64,000 nucleotides of DNA from Saccharomyces uvarum (Eukaryota > Ascomycota > Saccharomycetes > Saccharomycetales > Saccharomycetaceae): NCBI GenBank assembly GCA_947243795.1, contig OX365940.1:248001-312000 (forward strand), given 5' to 3'. Below the pieces are notes generated by a model. The model had not been told where the DNA came from. It saw only the letters and a program-made list of their open reading frames with translations, and ran no database searches. Shown here one piece after another: positions 1 to 9,502 of the stretch; the stretch's first letter is position 1, and the number at the start of each line of letters is the position of its first letter. The position numbers were made by a program, and so were the translations under genes.

Positions 1-2
1 AG

Positions 3-1523
3 GAGTTGGCGTGGACTCCGCCCGTGTTGGGTCCCAGGCCCCTGCCATTTACAGCGGCATTGCCCGTAGTCAGACCATTGCCAGCGAGCTTCCGTCACGA
101 TTTTAGAACCATTGGGCTGAACGGGCCCTCCAATACCGTATGGTCCATGTTCGAGTCCTTCAGTTACAACGGCAATCCCTTTCTTTTCGTTTTGCTGTTG
201 ATCCCACGGATAATCAACAGGCTCTCTGCCACCATATTTACGTTTATTTGCACTCTGTTGTCTTTGCATTCGATTGGCAGTGACAGCAATGCAGGCAGGC
301 CCAAGATCTCCAAAGTCCCCAAAGCGCCCACAAGAGAAACGCACATCCCCGTTTCTGAAATACTGGGCGACGCTAAGGACGTCGACGAATTTTGCCAGTT
401 GAAAAGTTTTGATCCGGATATTTCCTTCAATGAGGTACTACGCATTGCGAAGGAGGAGTTCAAGTTCGTATTGCTCATCCTAGTGGGCAATACGTGCGAC
501 GCCGACACTGAAGTCGTGGATGTTAACTCCAAGCTACTATTGAAGAAAATCCTGCTGAACAAAAAGACTTTGCAGTACCTGCACAAGATCGATGATGACC
601 TGGTCATATACTTGAAGTGCGTCCACGAGCTGGAGCCTTGGTTGATCGCTCAGCAATTGGAGGTCAGAAACACCCCGGAGATCTTTCTCATTGCTAACGT
701 CTCCAACAAGATTTCCCATTCAGAGAACGTGCCCTTGCAAAGACTCTCCGTTCTGGGCAAACTGAAGATCAACTCGCTGAACAAGTTCATGCAGTCGTTG
801 GCCAATGTGGTGGAAAGATACAGCCCAGAATTGATTGTTAATAGAACTGAAATGAATGAGCTACGCATGTCAAGAGAAATCAAAAAATTACAGGAGGACG
901 CATACATGAAATCGTTGGAAATGGACAGACTCAAAGCCGTGGAAAGGGAAAAAAGCTTGAAGCTGATCCAAGACTTGAAATTGGACGCAACTTGCCACCA
1001 ACTAAACTGGTTAAAGGCGTGCATTGACGAACTCCAGCCTTTGGATACAGCGGCAAAGCAGACGACCCTGCAGTTCAGAACCTCCAGCGGCAAGAGGTTC
1101 GTTAAGAAGTTCCCCTCCATGACCACGCTTTACCAAATCTACCAATCCATCGGGTGTCACATATACCTCGAAGTATACTCTAGTGACCCCGCACAATGGG
1201 CCAGCGCCCTCCAGGAAAAGATCAGCCAGTTGGCCGCAGACGCTGCCGTGCTCTGCTTCAAGGACGAGCAACCCGATACAAGCACCGCAGCTACCATCGA
1301 AGGGCTCGGCGACATCATCAGCAACGAGCTTGCTTCCTTCGATCTCGAACAAGGCAAACTCCATTTCGACTTCGAACTGGTGTCGCCCTACCCCAAGTAC
1401 ACCGTGCATCCCGACGAAAAGCTTTCGGTGGACCAGGTGCCGCAACTATGGCCGAACGGCAGTCTTCTGGTTGAAGCTCTCGTTGAAGAAGAAGACGATG
1501 ACGACGGCGACGCCGACGAATAA
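3..1523 (+). CDS. UBX2: UBX-domain ER membrane protein Ubx2, 5' end outside window
   Basis: Ubx2 is an integral ER (and outer mitochondrial) membrane protein that recruits the Cdc48 ATPase to ubiquitin ligases for ER-associated degradation. The frame is open from the window edge, so the N-terminus with the UBA domain is missing; about 506 codons remain, against 584 residues in S. cerevisiae. What remains: a hydrophobic hairpin encoded at about 171-270, a thioredoxin-like UAS region beginning near 430, a charged helical stretch (about 850-970), and a C-terminal UBX domain (about 1066-1480). The protein ends in an acidic tail rich in Glu and Asp. No in-frame ATG begins the visible part, so it should be read as a partial gene, not as a protein starting at the TTG at base 6. 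Assignment is by recognised sequence and by its position next to ERV25. Confidence 0.96.
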   Translation, partial: ELAWTPPVLGPRPLPFTAALPVVRPLPASFRHDFRTIGLNGPSNTVWSMFESFSYNGNPFLFVLLLIPRIINRLSATIFTFICTLLSLHSIGSDSNAGRPKISKVPKAPTRETHIPVSEILGDAKDVDEFCQLKSFDPDISFNEVLRIAKEEFKFVLLILVGNTCDADTEVVDVNSKLLLKKILLNKKTLQYLHKIDDDLVIYLKCVHELEPWLIAQQLEVRNTPEIFLIANVSNKISHSENVPLQRLSVLGKLKINSLNKFMQSLANVVERYSPELIVNRTEMNELRMSREIKKLQEDAYMKSLEMDRLKAVEREKSLKLIQDLKLDATCHQLNWLKACIDELQPLDTAAKQTTLQFRTSSGKRFVKKFPSMTTLYQIYQSIGCHIYLEVYSSDPAQWASALQEKISQLAADAAVLCFKDEQPDTSTAATIEGLGDIISNELASFDLEQGKLHFDFELVSPYPKYTVHPDEKLSVDQVPQLWPNGSLLVEALVEEEDDDDGDADE

Positions 1524-1725
1524 TGATCTGCTCTTACGTACAAAATGACAAACGCGTATAAAGAATTCCTAAAGTTTACTTTTTTTATTTTTTTGTCTCT
1601 ACTCTCTCGTCTCCCTAACGATTTTGGCCAACTGTTAGTTATTACGTGTTATATCTTTGTCATAGACTGGGGCTACGTTTATAGTTGTATATCTCAGTTG
1701 ATCTCATAAGCAAACACAAGAAAGG

Positions 1726-2361
1726 ATGCAGGTGTTACAATTTTTGTTGGCCGCTTTGGTCTCCTTGGTGGTGGCCGTACAGGGTTTGCATTTCGACATT
1801 GCAGCATCTACAAGCCCAGAGCTGGTTTGTATTCGTGATTTCGTCACCGAGGGCCAATTGGTCGTCGTGGACGTCCACTCCGATGGTTCTGTTGGGGATG
1901 GGCAGAAATTAAACCTTTTCGTTCGTGATTCTGTTGGAAACGAGTACCGCAGAAAGAGGGACTTTGCAGGTGAAGTCCGTGTTGCCTTCACCGCCCCATC
2001 ATCCACAGCATTTGACGTTTGTTTGGAAAACGAGGCTCAATACCGTGGCCGTTCTTTGAGCAGGGCTATTGAGCTGGACATCGAGAGTGGTGCCGAAGCT
2101 CGTGATTGGAACAGGATCAGCGCCAATGAAAAATTGAAGCCTGTAGAAGTCGAGTTACGTAGAGTGGAAGAAATCACCGATGAAATCGTTGACGAATTGG
2201 CCTACTTGAAAAACAGAGAAGAAAGATTAAGAGACACTAATGAATCCACTAACAGAAGAGTAAGAAATTTCTCCATCTTGGTTATCATTGTCTTGTCATC
2301 GCTAGGCGCTTGGCAACTCAATTATTTGAAAAACTACTTCAAAACAAAACATATCATTTAA
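1726..2361 (+). CDS. ERV25: p24-family COPII cargo adaptor Erv25
   Basis: Erv25 is a member of the p24 family. It cycles between ER and Golgi in COPII and COPI vesicles, forms a complex with Emp24, and helps select GPI-anchored and other cargo. The 211-residue length equals the S. cerevisiae protein. Visible parts are a signal peptide (about residues 1-20), a lumenal GOLD domain with two cysteines (about 33 and 103), a lumenal coiled coil (about 140-182), one transmembrane helix (about 184-203), and a short cytosolic tail ending KTKHII that carries the aromatic and lysine sorting signals of the family. The ATG at 1726 directly precedes the signal peptide. It is followed by RAD33 on the opposite strand, about 150 bases away, so the two genes converge. 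Confidence 0.98.
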   Translation: MQVLQFLLAALVSLVVAVQGLHFDIAASTSPELVCIRDFVTEGQLVVVDVHSDGSVGDGQKLNLFVRDSVGNEYRRKRDFAGEVRVAFTAPSSTAFDVCLENEAQYRGRSLSRAIELDIESGAEARDWNRISANEKLKPVEVELRRVEEITDEIVDELAYLKNREERLRDTNESTNRRVRNFSILVIIVLSSLGAWQLNYLKNYFKTKHII

Positions 2362-2514
2362 GCAAAAAGAGAGGGACACACCACGGATTTGTGTATTATT
2401 TTCCCTCGTTATTGCATATGTACTCGAATATATATACATATAAATAGATCCTAGAATCAAGAAATGAAAAAAACACACACGCACATTCACATAATTGAAC
2501 ATAGCCTCGTCCGC

Positions 2515-3048
2515 TTACATCTTCAAGTATCCTATTTTGCCCAATATACAGGCAAAGTCCAAATACGTCATGAAAATTCTCTTACCGTCAGTCGCAGAGC
2601 TAATCATTTCGATGGTCCCTGCGCTCTGGTCAGTCCCGATGAGATTAGAGATTTTCTGTAGGTCTTTCACACTTAGTACGTGATCTCTCAACGCCACTTG
2701 GGGGAAGTCCATATCTCTGCCGCAACTTCTAATGAGCATCGACCACATATCATCTATTACTGTTAGATTATTCATCAGTATCAGTAATTGGCATGTACAT
2801 CGTATCAATTTTGCAAAATCTATCACCTCAGTGCCCTCAATGACAACTCCCTCGTTCCTCACTAGTTTACAAATCGTGGGTTCCAGTTGTAAGTCCTGGA
2901 AAAATCTCGGTAGTTCATTAACAGTCATATCGTGATCCAAGCTATATTCCGCATATTTTTCCAGTATTTCGTCTTCCACTTCGCTTGGTACCTTCGGGTT
3001 TTCGAACAGCTCTACTCTTTTATAGCTAACACTACTGGATTTACTCAT
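2515..3048 (-). CDS. RAD33: Nucleotide-excision-repair factor Rad33
   Basis: Rad33 binds Rad4 and stabilises the Rad4-Rad34 damage-recognition step of nucleotide excision repair. The 177-residue length equals the S. cerevisiae protein, and the sequence is recognisable throughout. The protein is mostly helical with no obvious catalytic motif; its fold is described as centrin-like, but calcium-binding EF-hand loops are not evident. It converges with ERV25 and diverges from SPT5, with a gap of about 250 bases. An antisense open frame inside it is a shadow. Confidence 0.95.
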   Translation of the reverse strand: MSKSSSVSYKRVELFENPKVPSEVEDEILEKYAEYSLDHDMTVNELPRFFQDLQLEPTICKLVRNEGVVIEGTEVIDFAKLIRCTCQLLILMNNLTVIDDMWSMLIRSCGRDMDFPQVALRDHVLSVKDLQKISNLIGTDQSAGTIEMISSATDGKRIFMTYLDFACILGKIGYLKM

Positions 3049-3298
3049 CGTGGTAGGATCAGATATATATCCCCGGGATCAGTCAGTTAATGACGGTATG
3101 GAAGTATAGTAGCAGTAGTAGTAGAACATATATCATTCTACTTCATACTTGTCCCTTTAAAGGTGACCCGCCTGATGTGCGACATAAAGAAAAAATTTGG
3201 AAGGAAACGTCCAAGAACAAGATTGACATTAATAACAAGAATCTTCTCCACAAATGGCTCAGAGAGAAGGAGACAAAGGAACGGGTGTTGTGATAGTT

Positions 3299-6200
3299 AT
3301 GAGTGACAACTCGGACACAGACATGAACATGCAGGATCATGGTCAACAAGTTGCTGATCCCGTGGCGGTGCCGCAGACAACCGCCACCAATGATGAGAAT
3401 ACCAATAAAAATAACTCTGTTGATAGTAGCACCGCCACTACAACAACAAGCGAAGAGCATGTAGAAAATATAAGCAAGATCTCTTCTCTAGATGAAGAAG
3501 AAGAAGAAGCAACAGCAGACGTACAGCAGCCTGCGAATAGTGTAGAAACAACAGCACAAGAGCAGGCACCTTCCAGTGATCAACCTGCTGCTTCTGCTGC
3601 TTCTGCTACAGAGGATGCCACGGTAACTTCAACTTCAGATTCATCTGCACCAAGTGAAACGGTCGCAAAGAAAGAAGAATTCGATGAAAAGAAGAGACCT
3701 CGTGAAGAGGAAGCAAAAAATGGCGATGACGACAACAATGACGATGACGGCGACGATGATGACGATGATGATGACGATGAAGATGACGATGAAGCCCCAA
3801 CAAAGAGACGTCGTCAAGAGAGGAATAGATTCTTGGATATCGAAGCCGAAGTTAGTGATGACGAAGATGAAGATGAAGATGAAGAGGATTCGGAATTGGT
3901 TCGGGAAGGTTTTATCACCCATGGAGACGATGAAGATGACGACTCAGGCGCCCCAGGTGCAAGAAGGGACGACAGGCTACACAGACAACTGGATCAAGAT
4001 TTGAACAAGAGCTCGGAAGAAGATGCTCAAAAATTAGCGAAAGAATTAAGAGAACGTTACGGTAGGAGCAGTTCCAAGCAATATCGTGCTGCTGCTCAAG
4101 ATGGTTATGTTCCCCAGAGGTTTCTTTTACCAAGTGTTGATACAGCTACCATTTGGGGTGTACGTTGTAGGCCAGGTAAAGAAAAGGAATTGGTACGTAA
4201 ATTATTGAAGAAAAAATTTAACTTGGACAGAGCCATGGGTAAAAAGAAACTAAAGATTTTATCCATTTTCCAAAGAGACTATTATACAGGAAGAATTTAT
4301 ATTGAAGCTCCTAAACAATCTGTTATTGAGAAGTTTTGTAATGGTGTTCCAGATATTTACATTTCTCAAAAACTGCTAATTCCTGTTCAAGAATTGCCTC
4401 TACTGCTAAAACCAAATAAGTCTGATGACGTTACCTTGGAAGAAGGAAGTTATGTTCGTATTAAAAGAGGTATCTATAAAGGCGATCTAGCCATGGTTGA
4501 CCAAATCAGTGAAAATAATTTAGAAGTGATGTTGAAAATTGTTCCCCGTCTAGATTACGGTAAATTCGATGAAATCGATCCAACTACTCAACAACGTAAA
4601 TCTAGAAGACCAACATTTGCTCATAGGGCTCCACCGCAACTATTTAATCCAACGATGGCTTTAAGATTAGATCAAGCCAATCTTTACAAAAGAGATGACC
4701 ATCATTTTACTTACAAAAATGAAGACTATATCGATGGTTATTTATATAAGTCTTTCAGAATCCAACACGTGGAAACTAAAAATATTCAACCAACTGTGGA
4801 AGAACTGGCAAGATTCGGTTCCAAAGAAGGTGCCGTGGATTTAACTTCAGTTTCACAATCCATCAAGAAGGCTCAAGCCGCAAAGGTCACTTTCCAACCC
4901 GGTGATCGTATTGAAGTCTTGAATGGTGAACAGCGTGGCTCTAAGGGTATTGTAACAAGAACTACTAAGGATATTGCCACTATCAAACTAAACGGGTTTA
5001 CCACTCCTTTGGAATTTCCTATTACCACTCTGAGAAAAATCTTCGAGCCTGGTGACCATGTCACTGTTATTAATGGTGAGCATCAAGGTGATGCAGGTCT
5101 AGTTCTTATGGTAGAGCAGGGCCAAGTAACCTTCATGTCAACTCAAACAAGCAGAGAAGTTACCATTACAGCAAACAATCTATCCAAATCTATTGACACC
5201 ACAGCCACATCAAGCGAATACGCGTTACACGATATTGTAGAATTAAGTGCTAAGAACGTCGCATGTATTATCCAGGCAGGTCATGATATCTTCAAGGTCA
5301 TTGATGAAACTGGTAAAGTGTCTACGATTACTAAAGGTTCTATTTTGAGTAAAATAAATACGGCTCGTGCTCGGGTTGCCAGTGTTGATGGAAATGGTAA
5401 TGAAATTAAAATTGGTGATACTATAGTGGAAAAAGTAGGTTCACGCAGAGAAGGTCAAGTCTTATACATCCAAACACAACAAATCTTTGTAGTCTCAAAA
5501 AAGATCATTGAAAATGCCGGTGTTTTTGTCGTTAATCCTAGTAACGTTGAAGCCGTGGCATCCAAGGATAATATGCTAAGTAACCAAATGGATTTAAGCA
5601 AATTGAATCCGGAAATTGTTTCCAAAATGGGACCACCGTCATCCAAAACTCTCCAACAACCCATCCAATCTAGGATGGGCCGTGAAGTGGCGCTTGGTAA
5701 AACGGTTAGAATTCGTTCTGCCGGTTATAAAGGACAATTAGGTATTGTTAAAGACGTTAATGGCGATAAAGCTACAGTGGAATTACATTCTAAGAATAAA
5801 CATATTACAATTGACAAACATAAGCTGACCTATTATAACCGTGAAGGTGGTGAAGGTATCACGTATGATGAACTAGTTAATAGACGTGGTAGAGTTCCGC
5901 AAGCAAGAATGGGTCCAAGTTATGTTAGTGCGCCAAGAAATATGGCTACCGGTGGTATTACTGCTGGAGCCGCTTCTGCCTCTACGGGTCTCAGCGGCGG
6001 TATGACACCAGGATGGAGTGCGTTCGATGGTGGCAAGACACCGGCTGTAAATACACATAGTGGCTCAGGTGGTGGTGGTGTATCCTCCTGGGGTGGCGCT
6101 TCCACTTGGGGTGGCCAAGGTAATGGCGGTGCCTCCGCGTGGGGTGGCCAAGGTAATGGTGGTGCCTCTGCTTGGGGTGGTCAAGGTACAGGTGCTACGT

Positions 6201-6487
6201 CTACTTGGGGTGGTGCCTCAGCTTGGGGTAATAAATCAAGCTGGGGTGGTGCTTCCACTTGGGCTTCTGGCGGAGAAGCTAATGGTGCTGTGTCTAGTTG
6301 GGGCGGTACCGGTGACAGATCAACTTATGGTGGAGCTTCCACTTGGGGTGGTAACAATAAGAATAAGAGTACAAGAGATGGTGGAGCTTCTGCTTGGGGT
6401 AATCAAGATGGTGGCAATAGGTCCGCTTGGAACAATCAAGGAAATAAGTCAAACTATGGTGGTAATAGTACATGGGGAGGTCATTGA
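3299..6487 (+). CDS. SPT5: Transcription elongation factor Spt5 (DSIF large subunit)
   Basis: Spt5, with Spt4, clamps RNA polymerase I or II and promotes processive elongation; it also links elongation to capping and chromatin factors. From the ATG at 3299 the protein is 1062 residues, almost exactly the S. cerevisiae length (1063). Order of parts: a long acidic N-terminus with Glu- and Asp-rich runs (about residues 60-220), the NGN domain (about 280-375) that binds Spt4, a series of KOW domains (about 380-860), and a C-terminal repeat region of SxWGGx units (about 925-1060; bases about 6075-6480). Those repeats are the known target of the Bur1 kinase. An in-frame ATG at 3254 would add 15 residues. 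I prefer 3299 because the conserved start MSDNSD lies there, but the upstream ATG has A at -3 and may be used. Confidence 0.97.
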   Translation: MSDNSDTDMNMQDHGQQVADPVAVPQTTATNDENTNKNNSVDSSTATTTTSEEHVENISKISSLDEEEEEATADVQQPANSVETTAQEQAPSSDQPAASAASATEDATVTSTSDSSAPSETVAKKEEFDEKKRPREEEAKNGDDDNNDDDGDDDDDDDDDEDDDEAPTKRRRQERNRFLDIEAEVSDDEDEDEDEEDSELVREGFITHGDDEDDDSGAPGARRDDRLHRQLDQDLNKSSEEDAQKLAKELRERYGRSSSKQYRAAAQDGYVPQRFLLPSVDTATIWGVRCRPGKEKELVRKLLKKKFNLDRAMGKKKLKILSIFQRDYYTGRIYIEAPKQSVIEKFCNGVPDIYISQKLLIPVQELPLLLKPNKSDDVTLEEGSYVRIKRGIYKGDLAMVDQISENNLEVMLKIVPRLDYGKFDEIDPTTQQRKSRRPTFAHRAPPQLFNPTMALRLDQANLYKRDDHHFTYKNEDYIDGYLYKSFRIQHVETKNIQPTVEELARFGSKEGAVDLTSVSQSIKKAQAAKVTFQPGDRIEVLNGEQRGSKGIVTRTTKDIATIKLNGFTTPLEFPITTLRKIFEPGDHVTVINGEHQGDAGLVLMVEQGQVTFMSTQTSREVTITANNLSKSIDTTATSSEYALHDIVELSAKNVACIIQAGHDIFKVIDETGKVSTITKGSILSKINTARARVASVDGNGNEIKIGDTIVEKVGSRREGQVLYIQTQQIFVVSKKIIENAGVFVVNPSNVEAVASKDNMLSNQMDLSKLNPEIVSKMGPPSSKTLQQPIQSRMGREVALGKTVRIRSAGYKGQLGIVKDVNGDKATVELHSKNKHITIDKHKLTYYNREGGEGITYDELVNRRGRVPQARMGPSYVSAPRNMATGGITAGAASASTGLSGGMTPGWSAFDGGKTPAVNTHSGSGGGGVSSWGGASTWGGQGNGGASAWGGQGNGGASAWGGQGTGATSTWGGASAWGNKSSWGGASTWASGGEANGAVSSWGGTGDRSTYGGASTWGGNNKNKSTRDGGASAWGNQDGGNRSAWNNQGNKSNYGGNSTWGGH
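6075..6484 (+). repeat. Spt5 C-terminal SxWGGx hexapeptide repeats
   Basis: Imperfect tandem units with the core Ser-(Ala/Thr/Ser)-Trp-Gly-Gly are encoded here, many introduced by Gly-Gly-Ala-Ser. Some units share long near-identical DNA, for example the GGCCAAGGTAATGG segment repeated at about 6112-6160, which suggests recent copy-number change. In the known protein the serines are phosphorylated by Bur1 and the repeats recruit Paf1 complex and capping enzyme. Confidence 0.9.
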
Positions 6488-6916
6488 TCACTAGAAGAAA
6501 ACCCCCAATAATACTGAAGTAGAAAATAATAAAAAAAAAGACTCTTATATTATCATATTAAGATTTGGATGTTTCGATGAAATACCCGTTCTTTATCCTT
6601 TTTTTTTTCACTTATGTTTGCATTTACGTATGTCATAAGTCTTCTTCGATTCTATCTTTTACATATGTGTATGTATGTATGTATGCATATGTGTTTTTGC
6701 ATATCCGTATTTAGATGAAAAACCAACTTCGTTATATGTAAGTTGGTTATTGTAATGTATTTTTTAATATTATTTTACCGTTGACAGATTTTCTTTTAGT
6801 TTTGATAATATATGTTAACATACATATCTATATAAACCTTATTTACAGGACCGATGTTTGGCAATATCTATATATGTGGTCGTTACTTTTTAGAGCTTAG
6901 GTGCGCCCATTCATTT
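6488..6916. other. SPT5-MRPL39 convergent intergenic region
   Basis: This gap lies between the 3' ends of SPT5 and MRPL39. It is AT-rich with T-runs typical of yeast 3' processing regions and holds a short GTAT microsatellite at about 6667-6685. I see no gene or RNA in it. Confidence 0.8.
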
Positions 6917-7459
<543 letters not shown>

Positions 7460-8611
7460 CTATTGAGTCGCTTTCTTAGAAGTCTTGGCTGGGGTTTCAG
7501 CCTCGGCTGGTTTCTTAGCGACGAACAACATCATTGGAGTGAATAACTTGGATCTACCACCGGCGACTAAACCAACTGCAGCGTTCTCCAAAGCAGCAGT
7601 AACTTCCTTGGAACCTTCTGGGGCTAAACCAAATCTTTCCATCAAGGAAACCATTGCTGTAGTAAATTGTCTACCTAAGTAGGAAGTTCTGAAGAATGTG
7701 GCCAAATTAGCTAGGTTTTGAACGTATTTCCATTCACCTGTCAATGGGTAATACCAAGGGATTTCATCTTCATTGTCGGCCAAATCTTCACTAACAAGAA
7801 CTTCAAACCCACAATTCTTTAAAGCTTGCTTGGCTACATCGACATGGAACATCTTGGGGATACCATCACCCAATTCAATTTCATAAGCGATTTTTCTATG
7901 TTCAGCATTATTCTCGTCATAATTATCAGTCATTACCCATTCGTAAACGGCAAAGGTACCACCTGGTTTCAAGACCTTGTAAATTTCACTGTATACACCT
8001 TCTAATTTTGGAGCATGACAAGTGGCCTCAATGGCGTAAACTCTGTCGAAGGTGTTCTCTTCGAAGTCCATGTGCATGAAATCACCTTTAACAAAATCCA
8101 TTTGGTCGCTCAAATTGAATTTTTCAGCGTAGTATTTGGCTTTGGCAATCTGGTAATCATTGTTATTTAGACCGATGACGTTACAGCCGGTGAATCTTGC
8201 GATTTCTCTTGCTGGACCACCGACACCGCAACCGACATCTAGAACTAAATCGTCCTTTTTGATACCAGCTTTGTAGGCCAAATAATGCTCATGTCTTGCT
8301 ATCGAGGCAGCAAAACTCTCGCCTTTGTAGAATCTACTGAAATGGAAAGAGGAACCCCAACCGTATTCGTAGAAGTCTGTAACGACGTTGTAATAAGAAT
8401 GCGTAGCTTCGTTATAGTCTTCAAGACGACGTTCTTCGGCGTCTTTGTCAGTCTTACCATCCCAATGCTTCAAATACTTCTGAACAGCTTCCTTTTGTGC
8501 AGTATTGTTCTTTGACATCAAGGCACTCAAACCTGTTTTGCTACCAATATCGCTACCATGTAATTCCTTGGTGAACTCGGCTTGTCTTTTCCTTAATTCT
8601 GTTTCACTCAT
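7460..8611 (-). CDS. ERG6: Sterol C-24 methyltransferase Erg6
   Basis: Erg6 transfers a methyl group from S-adenosylmethionine to C-24 of zymosterol, giving fecosterol, in late ergosterol synthesis on ER and lipid droplets. The 383 residues equal the S. cerevisiae length. Visible motifs are the sterol-binding aromatic segment [11 protein letters not shown] (residues 81-91), the SAM-binding motif I around [11 protein letters not shown] (123-133), and the later conserved EATCHAPK and YEWVMTD segments. The start Met fits the known N-terminus [10 protein letters not shown]. It diverges from YAP1 across an 890-base shared promoter that contains a consensus sterol response element, which fits control by Upc2 and Ecm22. 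ERG5, further right in this window, acts shortly after it in the same pathway. Confidence 0.98.
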   Translation of the reverse strand: MSETELRKRQAEFTKELHGSDIGSKTGLSALMSKNNTAQKEAVQKYLKHWDGKTDKDAEERRLEDYNEATHSYYNVVTDFYEYGWGSSFHFSRFYKGESFAASIARHEHYLAYKAGIKKDDLVLDVGCGVGGPAREIARFTGCNVIGLNNNDYQIAKAKYYAEKFNLSDQMDFVKGDFMHMDFEENTFDRVYAIEATCHAPKLEGVYSEIYKVLKPGGTFAVYEWVMTDNYDENNAEHRKIAYEIELGDGIPKMFHVDVAKQALKNCGFEVLVSEDLADNEDEIPWYYPLTGEWKYVQNLANLATFFRTSYLGRQFTTAMVSLMERFGLAPEGSKEVTAALENAAVGLVAGGRSKLFTPMMLFVAKKPAEAETPAKTSKKATQ

Positions 8612-8719
8612 CTTATGCTACTACTATTGTTGTTTAAATCTTACTATTTCGATTATTCAAACTGAGAACAAAAGAAGAAGAGAGAACAGATAAAGGAAAA
8701 CTTGAATAAAAAACACTGT

Positions 8720-8899
8720 TTATAAAATACGAAGACAGGTGAAAAGAGAGAGCGAGAGAGAGAGAGCAACAGGGAGGGGAAAACACCCGAAGTATATAAA
8801 AGGGAGCGAATAAGTTATCGGAGGAAAGATATTGAGATTCTTCACCAGTCTTCGCATAAAACGCATGCTTCGTAAGACGATAAAAATGGACCGTAGCAT
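8720..8899 (-). CDS. Possible small protein in the ERG6-YAP1 promoter (MIN4 candidate)
   Basis: A minus-strand frame with ATGs at 8899, 8866 and 8857 encodes a short hydrophobic peptide of about 45-59 residues, with a Pro-rich middle and a Leu-Ser repeat near its end that comes from the GA microsatellite. S. cerevisiae has a 36-residue mitochondrial microprotein annotated on this strand somewhere near here (YML007C-A, MIN4). I do not remember its sequence well enough to claim identity. This may equally be a chance frame in promoter DNA. Confidence 0.2.
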   Translation of the reverse strand: MLRSIFIVLRSMRFMRRLVKNLNIFPPITYSLPFIYFGCFPLPVALSLSLSLFTCLRIL

Positions 8900-9049
8900 G
8901 CAGTGGAAGTGAACCAGACCAGACCGACAATGAGTATACACTAGGTAGTTGCTTCTCACTTGCTCTTGCATCTCGAGGATTTTTGTATTTATCGGGAACG
9001 GCGGTAAACGACGCCAAAAAAGATGGAAAATGTACGGGAACGAGCGCCT

Positions 9050-9056
9050 TATACGA
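9050..9056 (-). promoter_or_regulatory. Sterol response element TCGTATA for ERG6
   Basis: The minus strand reads TCGTATA, the 7-base core bound by the zinc-cluster activators Upc2 and Ecm22 in yeast ERG promoters. It lies about 440 bases upstream of the ERG6 start and points in the ERG6 direction. The match is exact; use in vivo is inferred. Confidence 0.5.
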
Positions 9057-9502
9057 TGCCGAGGCTTGGGTTTGTGCCCTAACTTCTAAGGAACAAACCC
9101 TGACGTATTTTATGACCAGGTGCTCAAGCCCTGATTTTTTAGTCACAAAAATTACAGGTCTTTCTTTTCTTTTTTCTCTGCGGGTAACACTCATTTTATA
9201 GTTTTTCCGGGGCCAGATCCCGCGAAAGTCCGCCGCTCCTTTGTCATGGGAACAAGAAGTCCCTCCGATGAAGAGTAAATGGGTGGCAATTGCTGGATGC
9301 GCAAAAGGTTTGCCGACATCCCTACGCAATCCATATCTGTTTAAAGCAACTTCACGGTACATATACATACAAGACTGGTGTTTGAGGTTTTATCTTGAGC
9401 CCTTGTTGTTGCGCACGTGAAAAAGGCCGGTTTTCATTGTATTTAAGGGAATATTCGCCACCCAAGAAAGAGTAAGGAGGAAAGACCGTAGTTTTTGCAA
9501 TC

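Larger units (their letters stand above)
8612..9502. promoter_or_regulatory. ERG6-YAP1 divergent promoter
   Basis: Shared upstream region of two divergent genes. It holds a GA-rich microsatellite near the ERG6 side (about 8737-8768), a TATATAAAAG element at about 8793-8802, a consensus sterol response element (9050-9056) and a Reb1-type CGGGTAA at 9181-9187. Long antisense frames across it lack family resemblance and overlap these elements, so I do not call them as genes, apart from a weak small-protein candidate described separately. Confidence 0.7.

Noticed and set aside
8634-9368. 244-codon minus-strand frame across the ERG6-YAP1 promoter
   Set aside because: It crosses promoter elements and a microsatellite; composition is not protein-like and no family fits.
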